Notes under the pieces: model-generated | The model's database searches: none | The model's input: only the letters and a program-made list of their open reading frames with translations | Told to the model about the DNA's origin: nothing | Made by a program: the position numbers and the translations under genes | From: Zeus faber | Taxonomy: Eukaryota; Chordata; Actinopteri; Zeiformes; Zeidae | Assembly: GCA_960531495.1 (NCBI GenBank) | Contig: OY482861.1 | Span: 1,488,001-1,552,000, forward strand | Direction: 5' to 3' | Length of the DNA stretch: 64,000 nucleotides | Shown here: one piece after another, positions 35,104 to 48,243 of the stretch | Numbering within the stretch: the stretch's first letter is position 1 | How the letters are laid out: each line of letters opens with the position of its first letter

Positions 35104-35415
35104 AACACACAGCCGCTTCGAAGGGGGGTTTCCTAACCCGTTCCCTTAACTTACCTTACTACCGTTCTCATCAAACAATCCAATTTCTCCTCTCCACAAT
35201 ATTTAACAATTATTATTCATGCATCATTCAACAATACATCCCCAAAACCACAAAGTTGTTCGTCCAGCCTTAAACAGTACAACACTTCCACCTAAAATAT
35301 TCCTATCTAATCTATGCAGACTTCATGAAATGGCTCTGCTCACCTTTTAGCGGGTACCCATGGAAGTATCGCAACCGTTCAGGCTTTCGGAACTCCTCTG
35401 CAGTCTTGTAATGGG

Positions 35416-35433
35416 ATCACGTCGGGGTCACCA
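35416..35433 (-). promoter_or_regulatory. Primer-binding site matching tRNA-Trp (copy 2)
   Basis: Same 18-nt tRNA-Trp-type primer site as at 12324-12341, three bases from the proposed LTR end of copy 2. Confidence 0.93.
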
Positions 35434-35436
35434 ATT

Positions 35437-35778
35437 TGTCGTGTTCAAAATTTCCAAATCCGGAATGATGGGATGAAACTGGAACTTTGAGCTACGGAGA
35501 GTTTATAGGACGGTTTGAGAATCTACCAAAAAATAAAAAACGTTTTACGTCGACGTGGTTAGTCCTAAGCTGCGTGTCTCATCTAGCATACATTTCACCC
35601 AGGAGTCTGCAGAAACTTTGTTTCCTCGTCACTTTGTTACAAATGACAGACCCCCCTTTGCGAGGCGGTCCCGCCTTTGTTATTTCCCATCTCCCGAGTA
35701 TCTAGTTTCAGACTCCCCGCTGTGTGTGCGCCAGATTAACCGTTTCAGTGCCGGTTTCTAACTGGTTGCGTAGTTACA
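35437..35778 (-). repeat. Candidate retroviral LTR (copy 2)
   Basis: Counterpart of 12345-12686 with the same ends and length. The two LTRs are duplicates of one LTR created by the segmental duplication, not the two ends of one provirus, so their similarity dates the duplication rather than the insertion. Confidence 0.55.
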
Positions 35779-36025
35779 CCCAGTGTCTTTAGACATGTTT
35801 TAATTTTGGCTCTGACTGATCAATAAAACTGTATTTCATAATTACCCACTATATGAATGATAGTAATGTACATGAATAAATTTATGTAATGTATACTGTA
35901 GTATACACACATATAGTTTTGCTATCGAGGATTAGTTCAATCTGTAATGTTATAGTTATAGTAGTATAGTTATATGTAGTACGTAATAGTTATAGTATAT
36001 GTATATATATATATTTTTTTTTTTC

Positions 36026-36701
36026 TCACAAAACCCAACAGGAAGTCGGCCATTTTTAATTTTCCTGACTTTTTAGTCATATTTATGTTTTGTACTTTAG
36101 CGAAACTCCTCCTTGGCGATTTATCGGATCGGCTTCAAACTTGACGAGTGTCTACAAGACACCTTCACAGCTTAACATTATCAAAATATATATATTTTTT
36201 GGCACACGGTGTGGGCGTGGCAACACGTTAAATTTCATGTTCCAAAAGATACTTGGAAATTCACGAAACTTTGTGCACTCGTCAGTCCCAGTGTGGCAAT
36301 TGATATTCTATGGGTTCCGTGCTTGGGCATGGCAAAATGACCGGACACGCCCTGTTGAAAATTTCAAAACATCAAACCTATTCACTTTTTAACATGAAAT
36401 TGGGTATATTAATGTAACATCACTAGACTCAAAAAAAATTATATTGCCGCCATGACCGACACCCAACCAACAGGAAGGTGGCCATATTGGATTTAATGTG
36501 CGCAAACTCCTAGGGGATTCATCAGATCGACTTCAAAGTTCGCGAGTGTCTACAAGACACTTTGGGGATTAAATGTATTAAAACATTGGGTTTTCGTCAC
36601 ACAATGTGGGCATGGCACTGTGTTGAATTGAAGTGTTAACCTGACTTTTGGGGCCTTAAGAAACTCGAAAAATCACAAAACTTTACACACTCAAGATCAA
36701 A
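36026..36701 (+). repeat. Modular dispersed repeat block, right of retrovirus (copy 2)
   Basis: Duplicate of 12935-13610. Confidence 0.8.
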
Positions 36702-36716
36702 CCTATTCACTTTTTT

Positions 36717-36989
36717 AGTATCTCCTCCGAGATCTGCATAGAATTCCGGCAGGTTTTCCTCTTGTCTTTCTCCTCCGTCGGCGTATTGGTAAACACAGTG
36801 GCGGCAGGACAAAGAGATCTTAGTACGTACTCCGGTAAGTTGCGAAAAAGTCCGTATGAGGTGTCGAACAGACGTCCAGGAGTGCTTGTCGTTCATATTG
36901 TAATAGCGACAGTGCACTGCATGCAAAAATAAGAACAATACAAATAGTAATAAACACAAAACTAAGAGTTGAATGCAGAGCCGGTGTGT
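36717..36989 (-). pseudogene. Fish LINE-type or orphan exon fragment with Arg-rich end (copy 2), tentative
   Basis: Duplicate of 13626-13898, with the same in-frame stop, so the fragment was already degenerate at duplication. Confidence 0.4.
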
Positions 36990-37885
36990 CCATACTACGG
37001 CGCACCCGGAAGTTAGTCCGGGTTAACTCATAAGTTAGCTAGCTTCCTCTGCTGAACCAATATTTTACTAAAATGACTTTTACAACTCTCTTTGCTCCAA
37101 CTTCCATCCTTAACAAAGAATCCCAAATGCATCATTTGCTAACTTTCCCACTTTCATTGTCTTTCACATCAACTTCCATAATCATTTCAGCCTGTCAACT
37201 AACTTTACAGCTCTCTCGCCTTGTTATATTTTTTTCAAATAAATTTAAAGCCTTACAGTATCCTTTCCAGAAATCCTACCAGATATTTAGATTATAACGC
37301 TACTTTTAAACCAAGGACTCCTGTGGGAAACTAGTTTGACATGTTGTGTACAACACACATACTATGCTTACTGTATCTCACATTTATACATTTGCTTGTT
37401 TTTAATCGCGATTTTCATCAGCCATGTAGCTAAACATACCCCGAGACACTGATAAAATGTCTCCGAACTCATCTCATCCATACGTGCTCCAGAGTGATCC
37501 ATCGGCCAGGCGGTCACACGCCTCAAACACCATTTCAATCACCCAAGGATTCATTCATTCAACGCTTTTGCTAGGATGGGTCAAGAATAATCTATAATAA
37601 TCATGTATTTAATAATGTCGATTTTATTATTGGATAACATAAAGCAAATAAACAGACAAAAACCACGATTCTCTTGATCAATGCAAAATTGGCTACTTCA
37701 TAAGTAAGGCATACATTTTTAATGTACAACACATCTCTGAGTACTTAAAAAAGCCCTCTATATAATACATTTCTCTTTATTCTTCTTCATAATATTGTTC
37801 TTATACTGTAGCTAACCAATAATAAATGAAATACTTTTTACCATTAATGCAACTTCTGGTGCTCCTTCGTTTTGCTGATGGCCTT

Positions 37886-38760
37886 CTAGTCTGGATCATA
37901 CGTTGTGAGGTTAAGCTTAATGCAGGCGTTGAGGCTTCCATCAGTTAAACTTAAGCGTAGGATGGTCTTAATGTTTCTCAGATGCGAGAAAGACTGCTCA
38001 CATGCATTTGTAAAGCCAAACATGGTCAATACGGCATTACTCACACGCTGCATTGTGTGCTGTGTGACGGGACGCTCGTTCCAAGTTTTAAGAATCAGCT
38101 GGTCTTCAGTTTCAAGTTCAAGTTCAAGTTCAAGAGATTATTTGTCACATACATATTGAAGTTTTTTCGACTTCTGTCCACTTTTGTTCAGCTGATTGGT
38201 CCGACTCGAGGCAGGGAGTTTTCTTAATGTTTGTCTGTCTTACAGAGGGGATCGGCGCATGGGCTCGTAAGCAGTCCAGCAGTGGAACGCCATTCCTCCT
38301 GCTCCCAAGAGGATCATTATTATCCACAATTATTATAATGATCCTCAGTGATACATATAATTGTGGCCTGCGTGCCGCAAGTTGAAATGAACAGTAAAAC
38401 TTTCGCCATGTCGGCGCACCACAGCCATCTCCTTCCCTAAGCCCTTACCTGTGGGCAGAGACTTCCACAAGTTGCGCCTGAGCAGAGACCCGGTAGGGGC
38501 AGGGCGCCGAGTAAATGGCGCCCCGGAGTCTTTATGTTGTCCGCAGCCGGTGCTTGACTACTTTGTCCGCCACATTTATATTTTGAATTTTATTTTCAAG
38601 TTGTAATTTCTCTTACCTGTTTTACTTTAAAATGACACAGAATAATAATTTATTACTTGTTAATTGTGATGAAAAATTTTAGCTCAAAATTGTATGCGAG
38701 CCATATACCGTCATCAAAAGAGCCGTAATTGGCTCGCGAGCCATAGGTTCCCGACCCCTG
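37886..38760 (-). mobile_element. hAT DNA transposon relic (copy 2)
   Basis: Duplicate of 14795-15669: the same dimerisation-domain fragment (37886-38113) and the same terminal repeat ending at 38760. Dead before the duplication. Confidence 0.8.
38114..38306 (-). mobile_element. 5'-truncated LINE-like tail inserted in hAT relic (copy 2), tentative
   Basis: Duplicate of 15023-15215, with the same tandem tail. Confidence 0.4.
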
Positions 38761-41185
38761 CTCTAGATTGATTCAATCTTTAAGCTTACTCAGATCTTCC
38801 CTGATCGGAACAATATCTCAGTGAGTCGTCACCTTCACTTTTCGGGAATCTTGTGTTGCCTTTGCTGGACCTGTCCAGACGACTCCTTGTTGGATATCTT
38901 ACGGCCGGTCTCTGACTGCCGCTGGGCACACAACCTGGACATGAAGAGAGTCTCATCATCGTCGCCAGATTGTTGGATAAATTATCCTAGGTGGTCGGTG
39001 AGGTTAATCTGCCCGCTACAGGAAAACAAAACTGAGAGTATTAAAGATATTTATTCTGCAAAATAAAGAGAAAGATACCGTCATGCTTCAAAGCAGTGTT
39101 CTGATCAGTCTACCCCTATTACTGACGAAGAGGGCTTTATACCAAAGAGAGGTTGTGTGTCAGGTGTCATTTACAACTCTGATCCTCAGTCATATCCCTG
39201 GGTGTTCCCCCAAACAGTGATTTAACAGTCAAACTTCGGTCACAGACACAATCCTACTGTACCATAAAACAAACACACAACGCTCTTTTAAGTCCCTCTT
39301 GTCCTTATCCTTATCTCCACACAAGGTTAAGTGAAGGATGGAATGTGGTCTGGTTTTTCCAATACTACAACTGAAATGTTTTAGACAGTTTTTACACACA
39401 GACACACACAGACAATTTTTTTGTCTCTTTATATTAACTCTGAGTGACTCCTAAAAACCCATAGACAATGAGTTTTATAACTAAGTAACATACAAAAGGC
39501 TATTGTCCTGTATAAAACATGTAAAACCTCATTCAAATAGTTGATCATGTGCATTTTTCTCTCACAGCCTACATACGTGCAACTGCGGCTCTAGCGCATG
39601 CCACTGTGATTGCACTGACGTTTCACCTTCTGGACTTGATAGACCTGCTGGCTAATTTAAGGGTCTTATTGGCCCGACTTAATGGCCTTGTTGGCCGACT
39701 TGAAGGACCTGCTGGATGCGTTGCCAAGCCCGCTTTGCGCACTCAAAGTTGTACTGCCACTGCGGTCCAGGCCTTTTGCCCGTTCCTCCAAGCCTGGCTG
39801 TCTGTTTGGGCCCACGAGTTCTGTGGAGCCTCAGCCTTTCGAGGGGTCTGAGGGTTCCGTGGGCCCTGGGTGTTCTGACATCATTGCTCTCAGCAATGCC
39901 TTGAGGTGAGGCCAATCTTTTTACTCTTAAGCCCTCACCACATGTAGCTGTACTTGGCTATACAGCGAGCTAAACACTCTTGCAATAAGTACCCAGAGAC
40001 AGGAGCGCACTTTTGGTATCGTTAATGAAAGCGGTGTAAAACTGTGGAACAGTAGAGAAATATGCAGATAAACGATCAATCTCTATGCAGATGTAGATAA
40101 CGTGTTAATACGTTGTCATAGCTCCCACATTGTATACATACAACAATAACATGAATTATCTCACAAATTGTGCTTTCTCAAGGGCAGTGAAGAGGCTGAT
40201 GGAAGAGATGTTAATCCGGGTCTGGGACATGATCAGATTGGCTGAGTGTGCCTTGATCTGTTTATGCCTGTTCTGATTTTACTATTATATTATTATACTA
40301 TCATCCAAATGCTATGATGTTGCAATACTGACTGCGCGGGGGGCGCACCGGGAGGCAGAACAACCGTGTTTTGGTTGCATCTAAATTTTTTAGTATGGCT
40401 TTTAAGTTGGTTTTTAACTGTATTTCTGTGTTTGTATTGGAACTGATTTTTTTAATCTGGCTTTTAAATCAGTTTTGAAACTGTATTTCTGTATCAGGAT
40501 TGGGTCTGAATTTTTGGGACACATCATCAGTAGTGGACCCCAGGACCATGAGGTGTTTGACCATTATCACTAGACACCCTCGCCTGAGGAAGGCCCTCCC
40601 GTGGTTGATCAAGCCTCGGAGTGTGTCCCATAGCCAATTGGAGTTCAATTTGGGTTATGCTCGATTGTGGGTAGGCAAAGAGTTTTGCTAAGCATTAATT
40701 TAGAATGATTTATGTTAAGAGTTTTGCTAAACATTAATTTTGAATGACCAATTTACTAATGCTTCATGCAATTATGCCATGTCAAGGTTGGTATGGTAAA
40801 TTATAAAAAAAAAATAAAAGGTTACGTTTAATAGGTAAGTATTTAGAGGTGTCTTGTGTTCCTACTTTGTGTCAGGGTCTTCTGTAGGTTCAGAATGAAG
40901 TTAGCTCCTCGGCACATCTGAATTTATGGGGCATAGCTCCACCCATTTTTTGGAATAAACTCCTTTTATTTTCTTTGTTTTCTTCCAATAAAAATCCTAA
41001 TTGGTTTTAACCAATTGGGGATGGGGGGATGGGTTTTAACCAACTTCATCTTTCATTTTCATAAACGTCCTTTACTTACTCAACTTACTACGCCGGATCG
41101 AGCTGTACACTCTACCTTCATCCACTCCCTCATTTTCATGAGGGAAAGGAGGATAGAAGAGAGAAGATAGAAGATAACGTATTGT

Positions 41186-41228
41186 CAGACGATTTAAAAT
41201 GCTGAAAAGGCGGTTAGGTTAAAAGCTT
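41186..41228 (+). repeat. Isolated scrap resembling satellite monomer A
   Basis: cagacgatttaaaatgctga then aaaggcggttaggttaaaag matches the core of monomer A (cagccgatttaaacgtcgaa, aaggcggatcggttaaacgc) with a handful of differences. It lies 27 bp past the duplication boundary and about 1.05 kb before the array proper. Confidence 0.6.
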
Positions 41229-41235
41229 GTATGTG

Positions 41236-41262
41236 CGCCCCACACTGTGTTGGTGTGGGGCG
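41236..41262. repeat. 10-bp perfect inverted repeat
   Basis: cgccccacac (41236-41245), 7-nt loop, gtgtggggcg (41253-41262). No associated gene; function unknown. Confidence 0.85.
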
Positions 41263-44200
41263 TGGTTGTGTGTTTGGGCGCCGCGCCCCTGCATCGATCT
41301 GGTCGCGATTCGCCTATCTCTCCCAGTGCCAAAACTTATATTCACAAATACACCACACAATAGGCCTAGGGCTTGCGGGATGGGTGGGGTGCAAGCTATA
41401 TAGGTGGGGATGCAGCGGGCAGCTGCCATCTTGCCTGTCACGCTCCTGCCCCAGCGTGCTTCTCGTCCGTTACGAAATGTTAATCCGACTCATATTGGCT
41501 TAGAATGCATACACTCGCACACGAATCCTACTCCAAGCAACACTCCACCAGACCAGGGTCTGCGGGGCAGGAGGGGTGTGAGTGATTCAGGGTCGACTTG
41601 CCTGAAGGACTTGCATCCCCAACCCCGCAATTTTGACTGCAATAGGCAACAGTACACATTTAGCACTGGGGTTTTCCGGGATGGACAGACAGGCGGTCCT
41701 ATCACACACACACACACATGCACACACCACCACACCTTCTTTGAATGCACCCCAGCAGCCTTCTGGTTGCATTACTCTCCTTTTCTCCCTCATTTACTGC
41801 CATAACTATGACAGGAAGAGGCCAGGTGACCATTTGTCATTCCAGTTTTCCTGGACCTAATCAACTGTTTTTCATTACATGTTGTCGTCCAATGTTAATT
41901 TTTTTGTGTAAATGTTTTCAGGTTCTATGTTTAATTGTCTCACCGGCCATGATTCTCTCCCTCTTGGGGTAGTGATCAGTTGTTTATAGACCCAAACATG
42001 ATAAATAGTTTTCCAAAGAGGGGGGTTGGTGGTGGTTCTCTTTGACCAAAAACTGTGCTCTTGTCATCCTACAGGTCATCCACTGGACAGAATTATTGCA
42101 GCAGTTCTTGATGATTTAAGAATTAATAAAGTGTTGCATTGCAGGTGGAGAACTTGAGCTACACTTGCGGACTAACTCCGTCCTAGATGCAATGGCATGC
42201 AAATACTCTTTGTTGTATGCCCAGCATGCTGACAGGATGGGTTGAAAATAAATAAATAAAAAATAAAATCTCCACGAATTACTCTGTGTGGCAGGATCAG
42301 ACAAAAGGTCAAACATGTATTTGTCGAGTTAAAAAACGCATTTTCAGCCCATTTAAACGTCGAAAAGGCGGATCGGTTAAACGCTACAGTCATTACTCTG
42401 TGTGACAGTGTCAGGCAGTTTAAATACTATGATGAACTAGTATGTGCTGCTAAAGTGTTGTTTGTCAAACAGTTGTAGGTCCTTCTAACATTTATTTTTC
42501 GAGTAATGATTATTTTTATCAACGTCTGCACATGTGGGAAAAAACGCATTTTCAGCCGATTTAAACGCCGAAAAGGCGGATCGGTTAAACGCTACAGTCA
42601 TTACTCTGTGCGACAGTGTCAGACAGTTTAAATACTATGATGAACTAGTATGTGCTGCTAAAGTGTTGTCTGTCAACGAGTTTTAGGCTCATATAAAATG
42701 TATTTTTCGAGTTATGAGTATTTTCAGAATTTTGGACGGTTTGCTGCCTTGCTGAATTAGAGAAACACCGAACCAATGTCTCTTTATAGGTGAATGATTC
42801 AGAATGCTGCAGTACACCATATAATTTTAATTAATATGAGGAACAATTATGTGCTTAAGTCTTTCTCAAAGACAGTTTAAATACAATGATAAACTAGTAT
42901 GTGCTGCTAAAGTGTTGTTTGTCAACCAGTTTTAGGCCCATATAAAATGTATTTCTCGAGTTATGATCATTTTCATCAAAGTCTACACATGTGGGAAAAA
43001 ACGCATTTTCAGCCGATTTAAACGTCGATTTGGCGGAACGGTTAAACGCTTCAGCCATTACTATGTGACAGTGTCAGACAGTTTAAATACAATGATAAAC
43101 TAGTATGTGCTGCTAAAGAGTTGTTTTTCAAACAGTTTTAGGCCCATTTAAAATGTATTTTTCGAGTTATGATCATGTTCAGAACTTTGGACGATTTGCT
43201 GTCTAGCTGAATTAGAGAAACACCGAACAATTGTCTCTTTGTAGGTGCATGATTTTGAATGCTGCAGTACACCATATAACTTTAATTAATATGAGGAACT
43301 ATTATGTGCTTCTTAAGTCTTTCTCAAAGACAGTTTAAATACAATGATAAACTAGTATGTGCTGCTAAAGTCTTGTTTGTCAACCAGTTTTAGGCCCATA
43401 TAAAATGTATTTTTCGAGTTCTGATAATTTTCATCAAAGTCTACACGTGGGAAAAAACGCATTTTCAGTCGATTTAAACGTCGACAAGGCGAATCGGTTA
43501 AACGCTTAAGTCATTACTCCATGTGACAGTGTCAGACAGTTTAAATACAATGATAAACTAGTATGTGCTGCTAAAGTCTTGTTTGTCAACCAGTTTTAGG
43601 CCCAAATAAAATGTATTTTTCGAGTTCTGATAATTTTCATCAAAGCTACACGTGAGAAAAAACGCATTTTCAGCCGATTTAAACGTCGAAAAGGCGAATC
43701 GTTTGAACGCTTCAGTCATTACTCTATGTGACAGTGTCAGTCAGTTTAAATACAATGATGAACTAGTATGTGCTGCTAAAGTCTTGTTTGTCAACCAGTT
43801 TTAGGCCCATATAAAATGTATTTTTCGAGTTCAGATAATTTTCATCAAAGTCTACACGTGGGAAAAAACGCATTTTCAGTCGATTTAAACGTCGATTTGG
43901 CGGAACGGTTAAACACTTCAATCATTACTCTATGTGACAGTGTCAGACAGTTTAAATACAATGATAAACTAGTATGTGCTGCTAAAGTCTTGTTTGTCAA
44001 CCAGTTTTAGGCCCAAATAAAATGTATTTTTCGAGTTCTGATAATTTTCCGAACTTTGGACCGTTTGCTGTCTAGCTGAATTAGAGAAACACCGAACCAT
44101 TGTCTCTTTGTTGGTGAATGATTCAGAATGCTGCAGTACACCATATAACTTTAATTAATATGAGGAACAATTATTTTGCTTCTTAAGTCTTTCTCAAAGA

Positions 44201-45502
44201 CAGTTTAAATACAATGATAAACTAGTATGTGCTGCTAAAGTGTTGTTTGTCAACCAGTTTTAGGCCCATATAAAATGTATTTTTCGAGTTATGATAATTT
44301 TCATCAAAGTCTACACATGTGGGAAAAAACGCATTTTCAGCCGATTTAAACGTCGAAAAGGCGGATCGGTTAAACGCTTCAGCCATTACTCTGTGACAGT
44401 GTCAGACAGTTTAAATACAATGATAAACTAGTATGTGCTACTAAAGTCTTGTTTGTCAACCAGTTTTAGGCCCATATAAAATGTATTTTTCGAGTTCTGA
44501 TAATTTTCATCAAAGTCTACACGTGGGAAAAAACGCATTTTCAGCCGATTTTAACGTCCATTGGCGGAACGGTTAAACGCTTCAGTCATTACTCTATGTG
44601 ACAGTGTCAGACAGTTTAAATACAATGATAAACTAGTATGTGCTGCTAAAGTGTTGTTTGCCAACCAGTTTTAGGCCCATATAAAATGTATTTTTCGAGT
44701 TATGATCATTTTCCGAACTTTGGACCGTTTGCTGTCTAGCTGAATTAGAGAAACACCGAACCATTGTCTCTTTGTAGGCGCATGATTTAGAATGCTGCAG
44801 TACAGCATAGAAATTTAATTAATATGATGAACTATTATGTGCTTCTTAAGTTTTTCTCACAGAGTTCTAGGCCCATCTAACATGTATTTGTGGAGTTATG
44901 ATCATTTTCAGAACTTTGGACGATTTGCTGTCGAGCTGAATTAGAGAAACACCGAACCATTGTCTCTTTGTAGGTGAATGATTCAGAATGCTGCAGTACA
45001 CCATATAACTTTAATTAATATGAGGAACAATTATTTTGCTTCTTAAGTCTTTCTCAAAGACAGTTTAAATACAATGATGAACTAGTATGTGCTGCTTATG
45101 TCTTGTTTGTCAACCAGTTTTAGGCCCATATAAAATGTATTTTTCGAGTTCTGATAATTTTCATCAAAGTCTACACATGTGGGAAAAAATGCATTTTCAG
45201 CTGATTTTAACGTCGATTTGGTGGAACGGTTAAACGCTTCAGTCATTACTCTATGTGACAGTGTCAGACAGTTTAAATACAATGATAAACTAGTATGTGC
45301 TGCTAAAGTGTTGTTTGCCAACCAGTTTTAGGCCCATATAAAATGTATTTTTCGAGTTATGATCATTTTCCGAACTTTGGACCGTTTGCTGTCTAGCTGA
45401 ATTAGAGAAACACCGAACCATTGTCTCTTTGTAGGCGCATGATTTAGAATGCTGCAGTACACCATATAACTTTAATGAATATGAGGAACTATTATGTGCT
45501 TC

Positions 45503-47281
45503 TTAAGTCTTTCTCAAAGACAGTTTAAATACAATGATAAACTAGTATGTGCTGCTAAAGTCTTGTTTGTCAACCAGTTTTAGGCCCATATAAAATGTAT
45601 TTTTCGAGTTCTGATAATTTTCATCAAAGTCTACACGTGGGAAAAAACGCATTTTCAGTCGATTTAAACGTCGACAAGGCGAATCGGTTAAACGCTTAAG
45701 TCATTACTCCATGTGACAGTGTCAGACAGTTTAAATACAATGATAAACTAGTATGTGCTGCTAAAGTCTTGTTTGTCAACCAGTTTTAGGCCCAAATAAA
45801 ATGTATTTTTCGAGTTCTGATAATTTTCCGAACTTTGGACCGTTTGCTGTCTAGCTGAATTAGAGAAACACCGAACCATTGTCTCTTTGTTGGTGAATGA
45901 TTCAGAATGCTGCAGTACACCATATAACTTTAATTAATATGAGGAACAATTATTTTGCTTCTTAAGTCTTTCTCAAAGACAGTTTAAATACAATGATAAA
46001 CTAGTATGTGCTGCTAAAGTGTTGTTTGTCAACCAGTTTTAGGCCCATATAAAATGTATTTTTCGAGTTATGATAATTTTCATCAAAGTCTACACATGTG
46101 GGAAAAAACGCATTTTCAGCCGATTTAAACGTCGAAAAGGCGGATCGGTTAAACGCTTCAGCCATTACTCTGTGACAGTGTCAGACAGTTTAAATACAAT
46201 GATAAACTAGTATGTGCTACTAAAGTCTTGTTTGTCAACCAGTTTTAGGCCCATATAAAATGTATTTTTCGAGTTCTGATAATTTTCATCAAAGTCTACA
46301 CGTGGGAAAAAACGCATTTTCAGCCGATTTTAACGTCCATTGGCGGAACGGTTAAACGCTTCAGTCATTACTCTATGTGACAGTGTCAGACAGTTTAAAT
46401 ACAATGATAAACTAGTATGTGCTGCTAAAGTGTTGTTTGCCAACCAGTTTTAGGCCCATATAAAATGTATTTTTCGAGTTATGATCATTTTCCGAACTTT
46501 GGACCGTTTGCTGTCTAGCTGAATTAGAGAAACACCGAACCATTGTCTCTTTGTAGGCGCATGATTTAGAATGCTGCAGTACAGCATAGAAATTTAATTA
46601 ATATGATGAACTATTATGTGCTTCTTAAGTTTTTCTCACAGAGTTCTAGGCCCATCTAACATGTATTTGTGGAGTTATGATCATTTTCAGAACTTTGGAC
46701 GATTTGCTGTCGAGCTGAATTAGAGAAACACCGAACCATTGTCTCTTTGTAGGTGAATGATTCAGAATGCTGCAGTACACCATATAACTTTAATTAATAT
46801 GAGGAACAATTATTTTGCTTCTTAAGTCTTTCTCAAAGACAGTTTAAATACAATGATGAACTAGTATGTGCTGCTTATGTCTTGTTTGTCAACCAGTTTT
46901 AGGCCCATATAAAATGTATTTTTCGAGTTCTGATAATTTTCATCAAAGTCTACACATGTGGGAAAAAATGCATTTTCAGCTGATTTTAACGTCGATTTGG
47001 TGGAACGGTTAAACGCTTCAGTCATTACTCTATGTGACAGTGTCAGACAGTTTAAATACAATGATAAACTAGTATGTGCTGCTAAAGTGTTGTTTGCCAA
47101 CCAGTTTTAGGCCCATATAAAATGTATTTTTCGAGTTATGATCATTTTCCGAACTTTGGACCGTTTGCTGTCTAGCTGAATTAGAGAAACACCGAACCAT
47201 TGTCTCTTTGTAGGCGCATGATTTAGAATGCTGCAGTACACCATATAACTTTAATGAATATGAGGAACTATTATGTGCTTC
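45503..47281 (+). repeat. Satellite higher-order block, 1779 bp
   Basis: The block from 45503 recurs from 47282 at exactly 1779 bp spacing over its start; a related start at 43314 is 2189 bp earlier. The extra 410 bp there equals two A monomers (43560-43990). The minus frame at 45082-45321 recurs at 46861-47100, at the same spacing. Confidence 0.85.
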
Positions 47282-48243
47282 TTAAGTCTTTCTCAAAGAC
47301 AGTTTAAATACAATGATAAACTAGTATGTGCTGCTAAAGTCTTGTTTGTCAACCAGTTTTAGGCCCATATAAAATGTATTTTTCGAGTTCTGATAATTTT
47401 CATCAAAGTCTACACGTGGGAAAAAACGCATTTTCAGTCGATTTAAACGTCGACAAGGCGAATCGGTTAAACGCTTAAGTCATTACTCCATGTGACAGTG
47501 TCAGACAGTTTAAATACAATGATAAACTAGTATGTGCTGCTAAAGTCTTGTTTGTCAACCAGTTTTAGGCCCAAATAAAATGTATTTTTCGAGTTCTGAT
47601 AATTTTCATCAAAGTCTACACGTGGGAAAAAATGCATTTTCAGCTGATTTTAACGTCGATTTGGTGGAACGGTTAAACGCTTCAGTCATTACTCTATGTG
47701 ACAGTGTCAGACAGTTTAAATACAATGATAAACTAGTATGTGCTGCTAAAGTGTTGTTTGCCAACCAGTTTTAGGCCCATATAAAATGTATTTTTCGAGT
47801 TATGATCATTTTCCGAACTTTGGACCGTTTGCTGTCTAGCTGAATTAGAGAAACACCGAACCATTGTCTCTTTGTAGGCGCATGATTTAGAATGCTGCAG
47901 TACACCATATAACTTTAATGAATATGAGGAACTATTATGTGCTTCTTAAGTCTTTCTCAAAGACAGTTTAAATACAATGATAAACTAGTATGTGCTGCTA
48001 AAGTGTTGTTTGTCAACCAGTTTTAGGCCCATATAAAATGTATTTTTCGAGTTCTGATAATTTTCATCAAAGTCTACACATGTGGGAAAAAATGCATTTT
48101 AAGCCGATTTTAACGTCGATTTGGTGGAACGGTTAAACGCTTCAGTCATTACTCTGTGACAGTGTCAGACAGTTTAAATACAATGATGAACTAGTATGTG
48201 CTGCTAAAGTGTTGTTTGTCAAACAGTTTTAGGTCCATATAAA

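Larger units (their letters stand above)
27054..35778 (-). mobile_element. Endogenous retrovirus, class I-like, copy 2 (broken)
   Basis: Minus-strand provirus fossil of about 8.7 kb in the order LTR, primer site, leader, gag, protease, reverse transcriptase, RNase H, integrase and a short env-like tail. Class I-like affinity rests on a single CCHC box in gag and an integrase C-terminal domain with a WTGPWEV (GPY/F-type) motif. The downstream LTR and most of env are not seen. The element is broken, with several breaks, but is the more complete of the two copies. It is flanked on both sides by the same dispersed repeat family. Confidence 0.93.
19467..41159. repeat. Segmental duplication, copy 2
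   Basis: Second direct copy of the unit seen at 1-18067. The right boundary is sharp: both copies share the sequence up to ggatagaa, then copy 1 continues into GAAA/GATT array while copy 2 continues into the 41160-42277 spacer. It is longer than copy 1 because it carries an extra block at 25107-26115 and a longer retrovirus. Whether this is a real tandem duplication or two haplotypes joined in assembly is open. Confidence 0.97.
41160..42277. other. Spacer between duplication and satellite; no gene recognised
   Basis: Single-copy in this window. It holds a 43-bp satellite-like scrap (41186-41228), a GC-rich hairpin (41236-41262), a TATA-like ctatatagg near 41395 with no gene attached, and a short CA run at about 41703-41727. 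Open frames of up to 133 codons (41404-41805) lack recognisable motifs and overlap the CA run. Confidence 0.6.

Noticed and set aside
41404-41805. 133-codon plus-strand frame in the spacer
   Set aside because: It crosses a CA run and lacks motifs; overlapping frames of similar length exist on both strands, as expected in GC-richer DNA.
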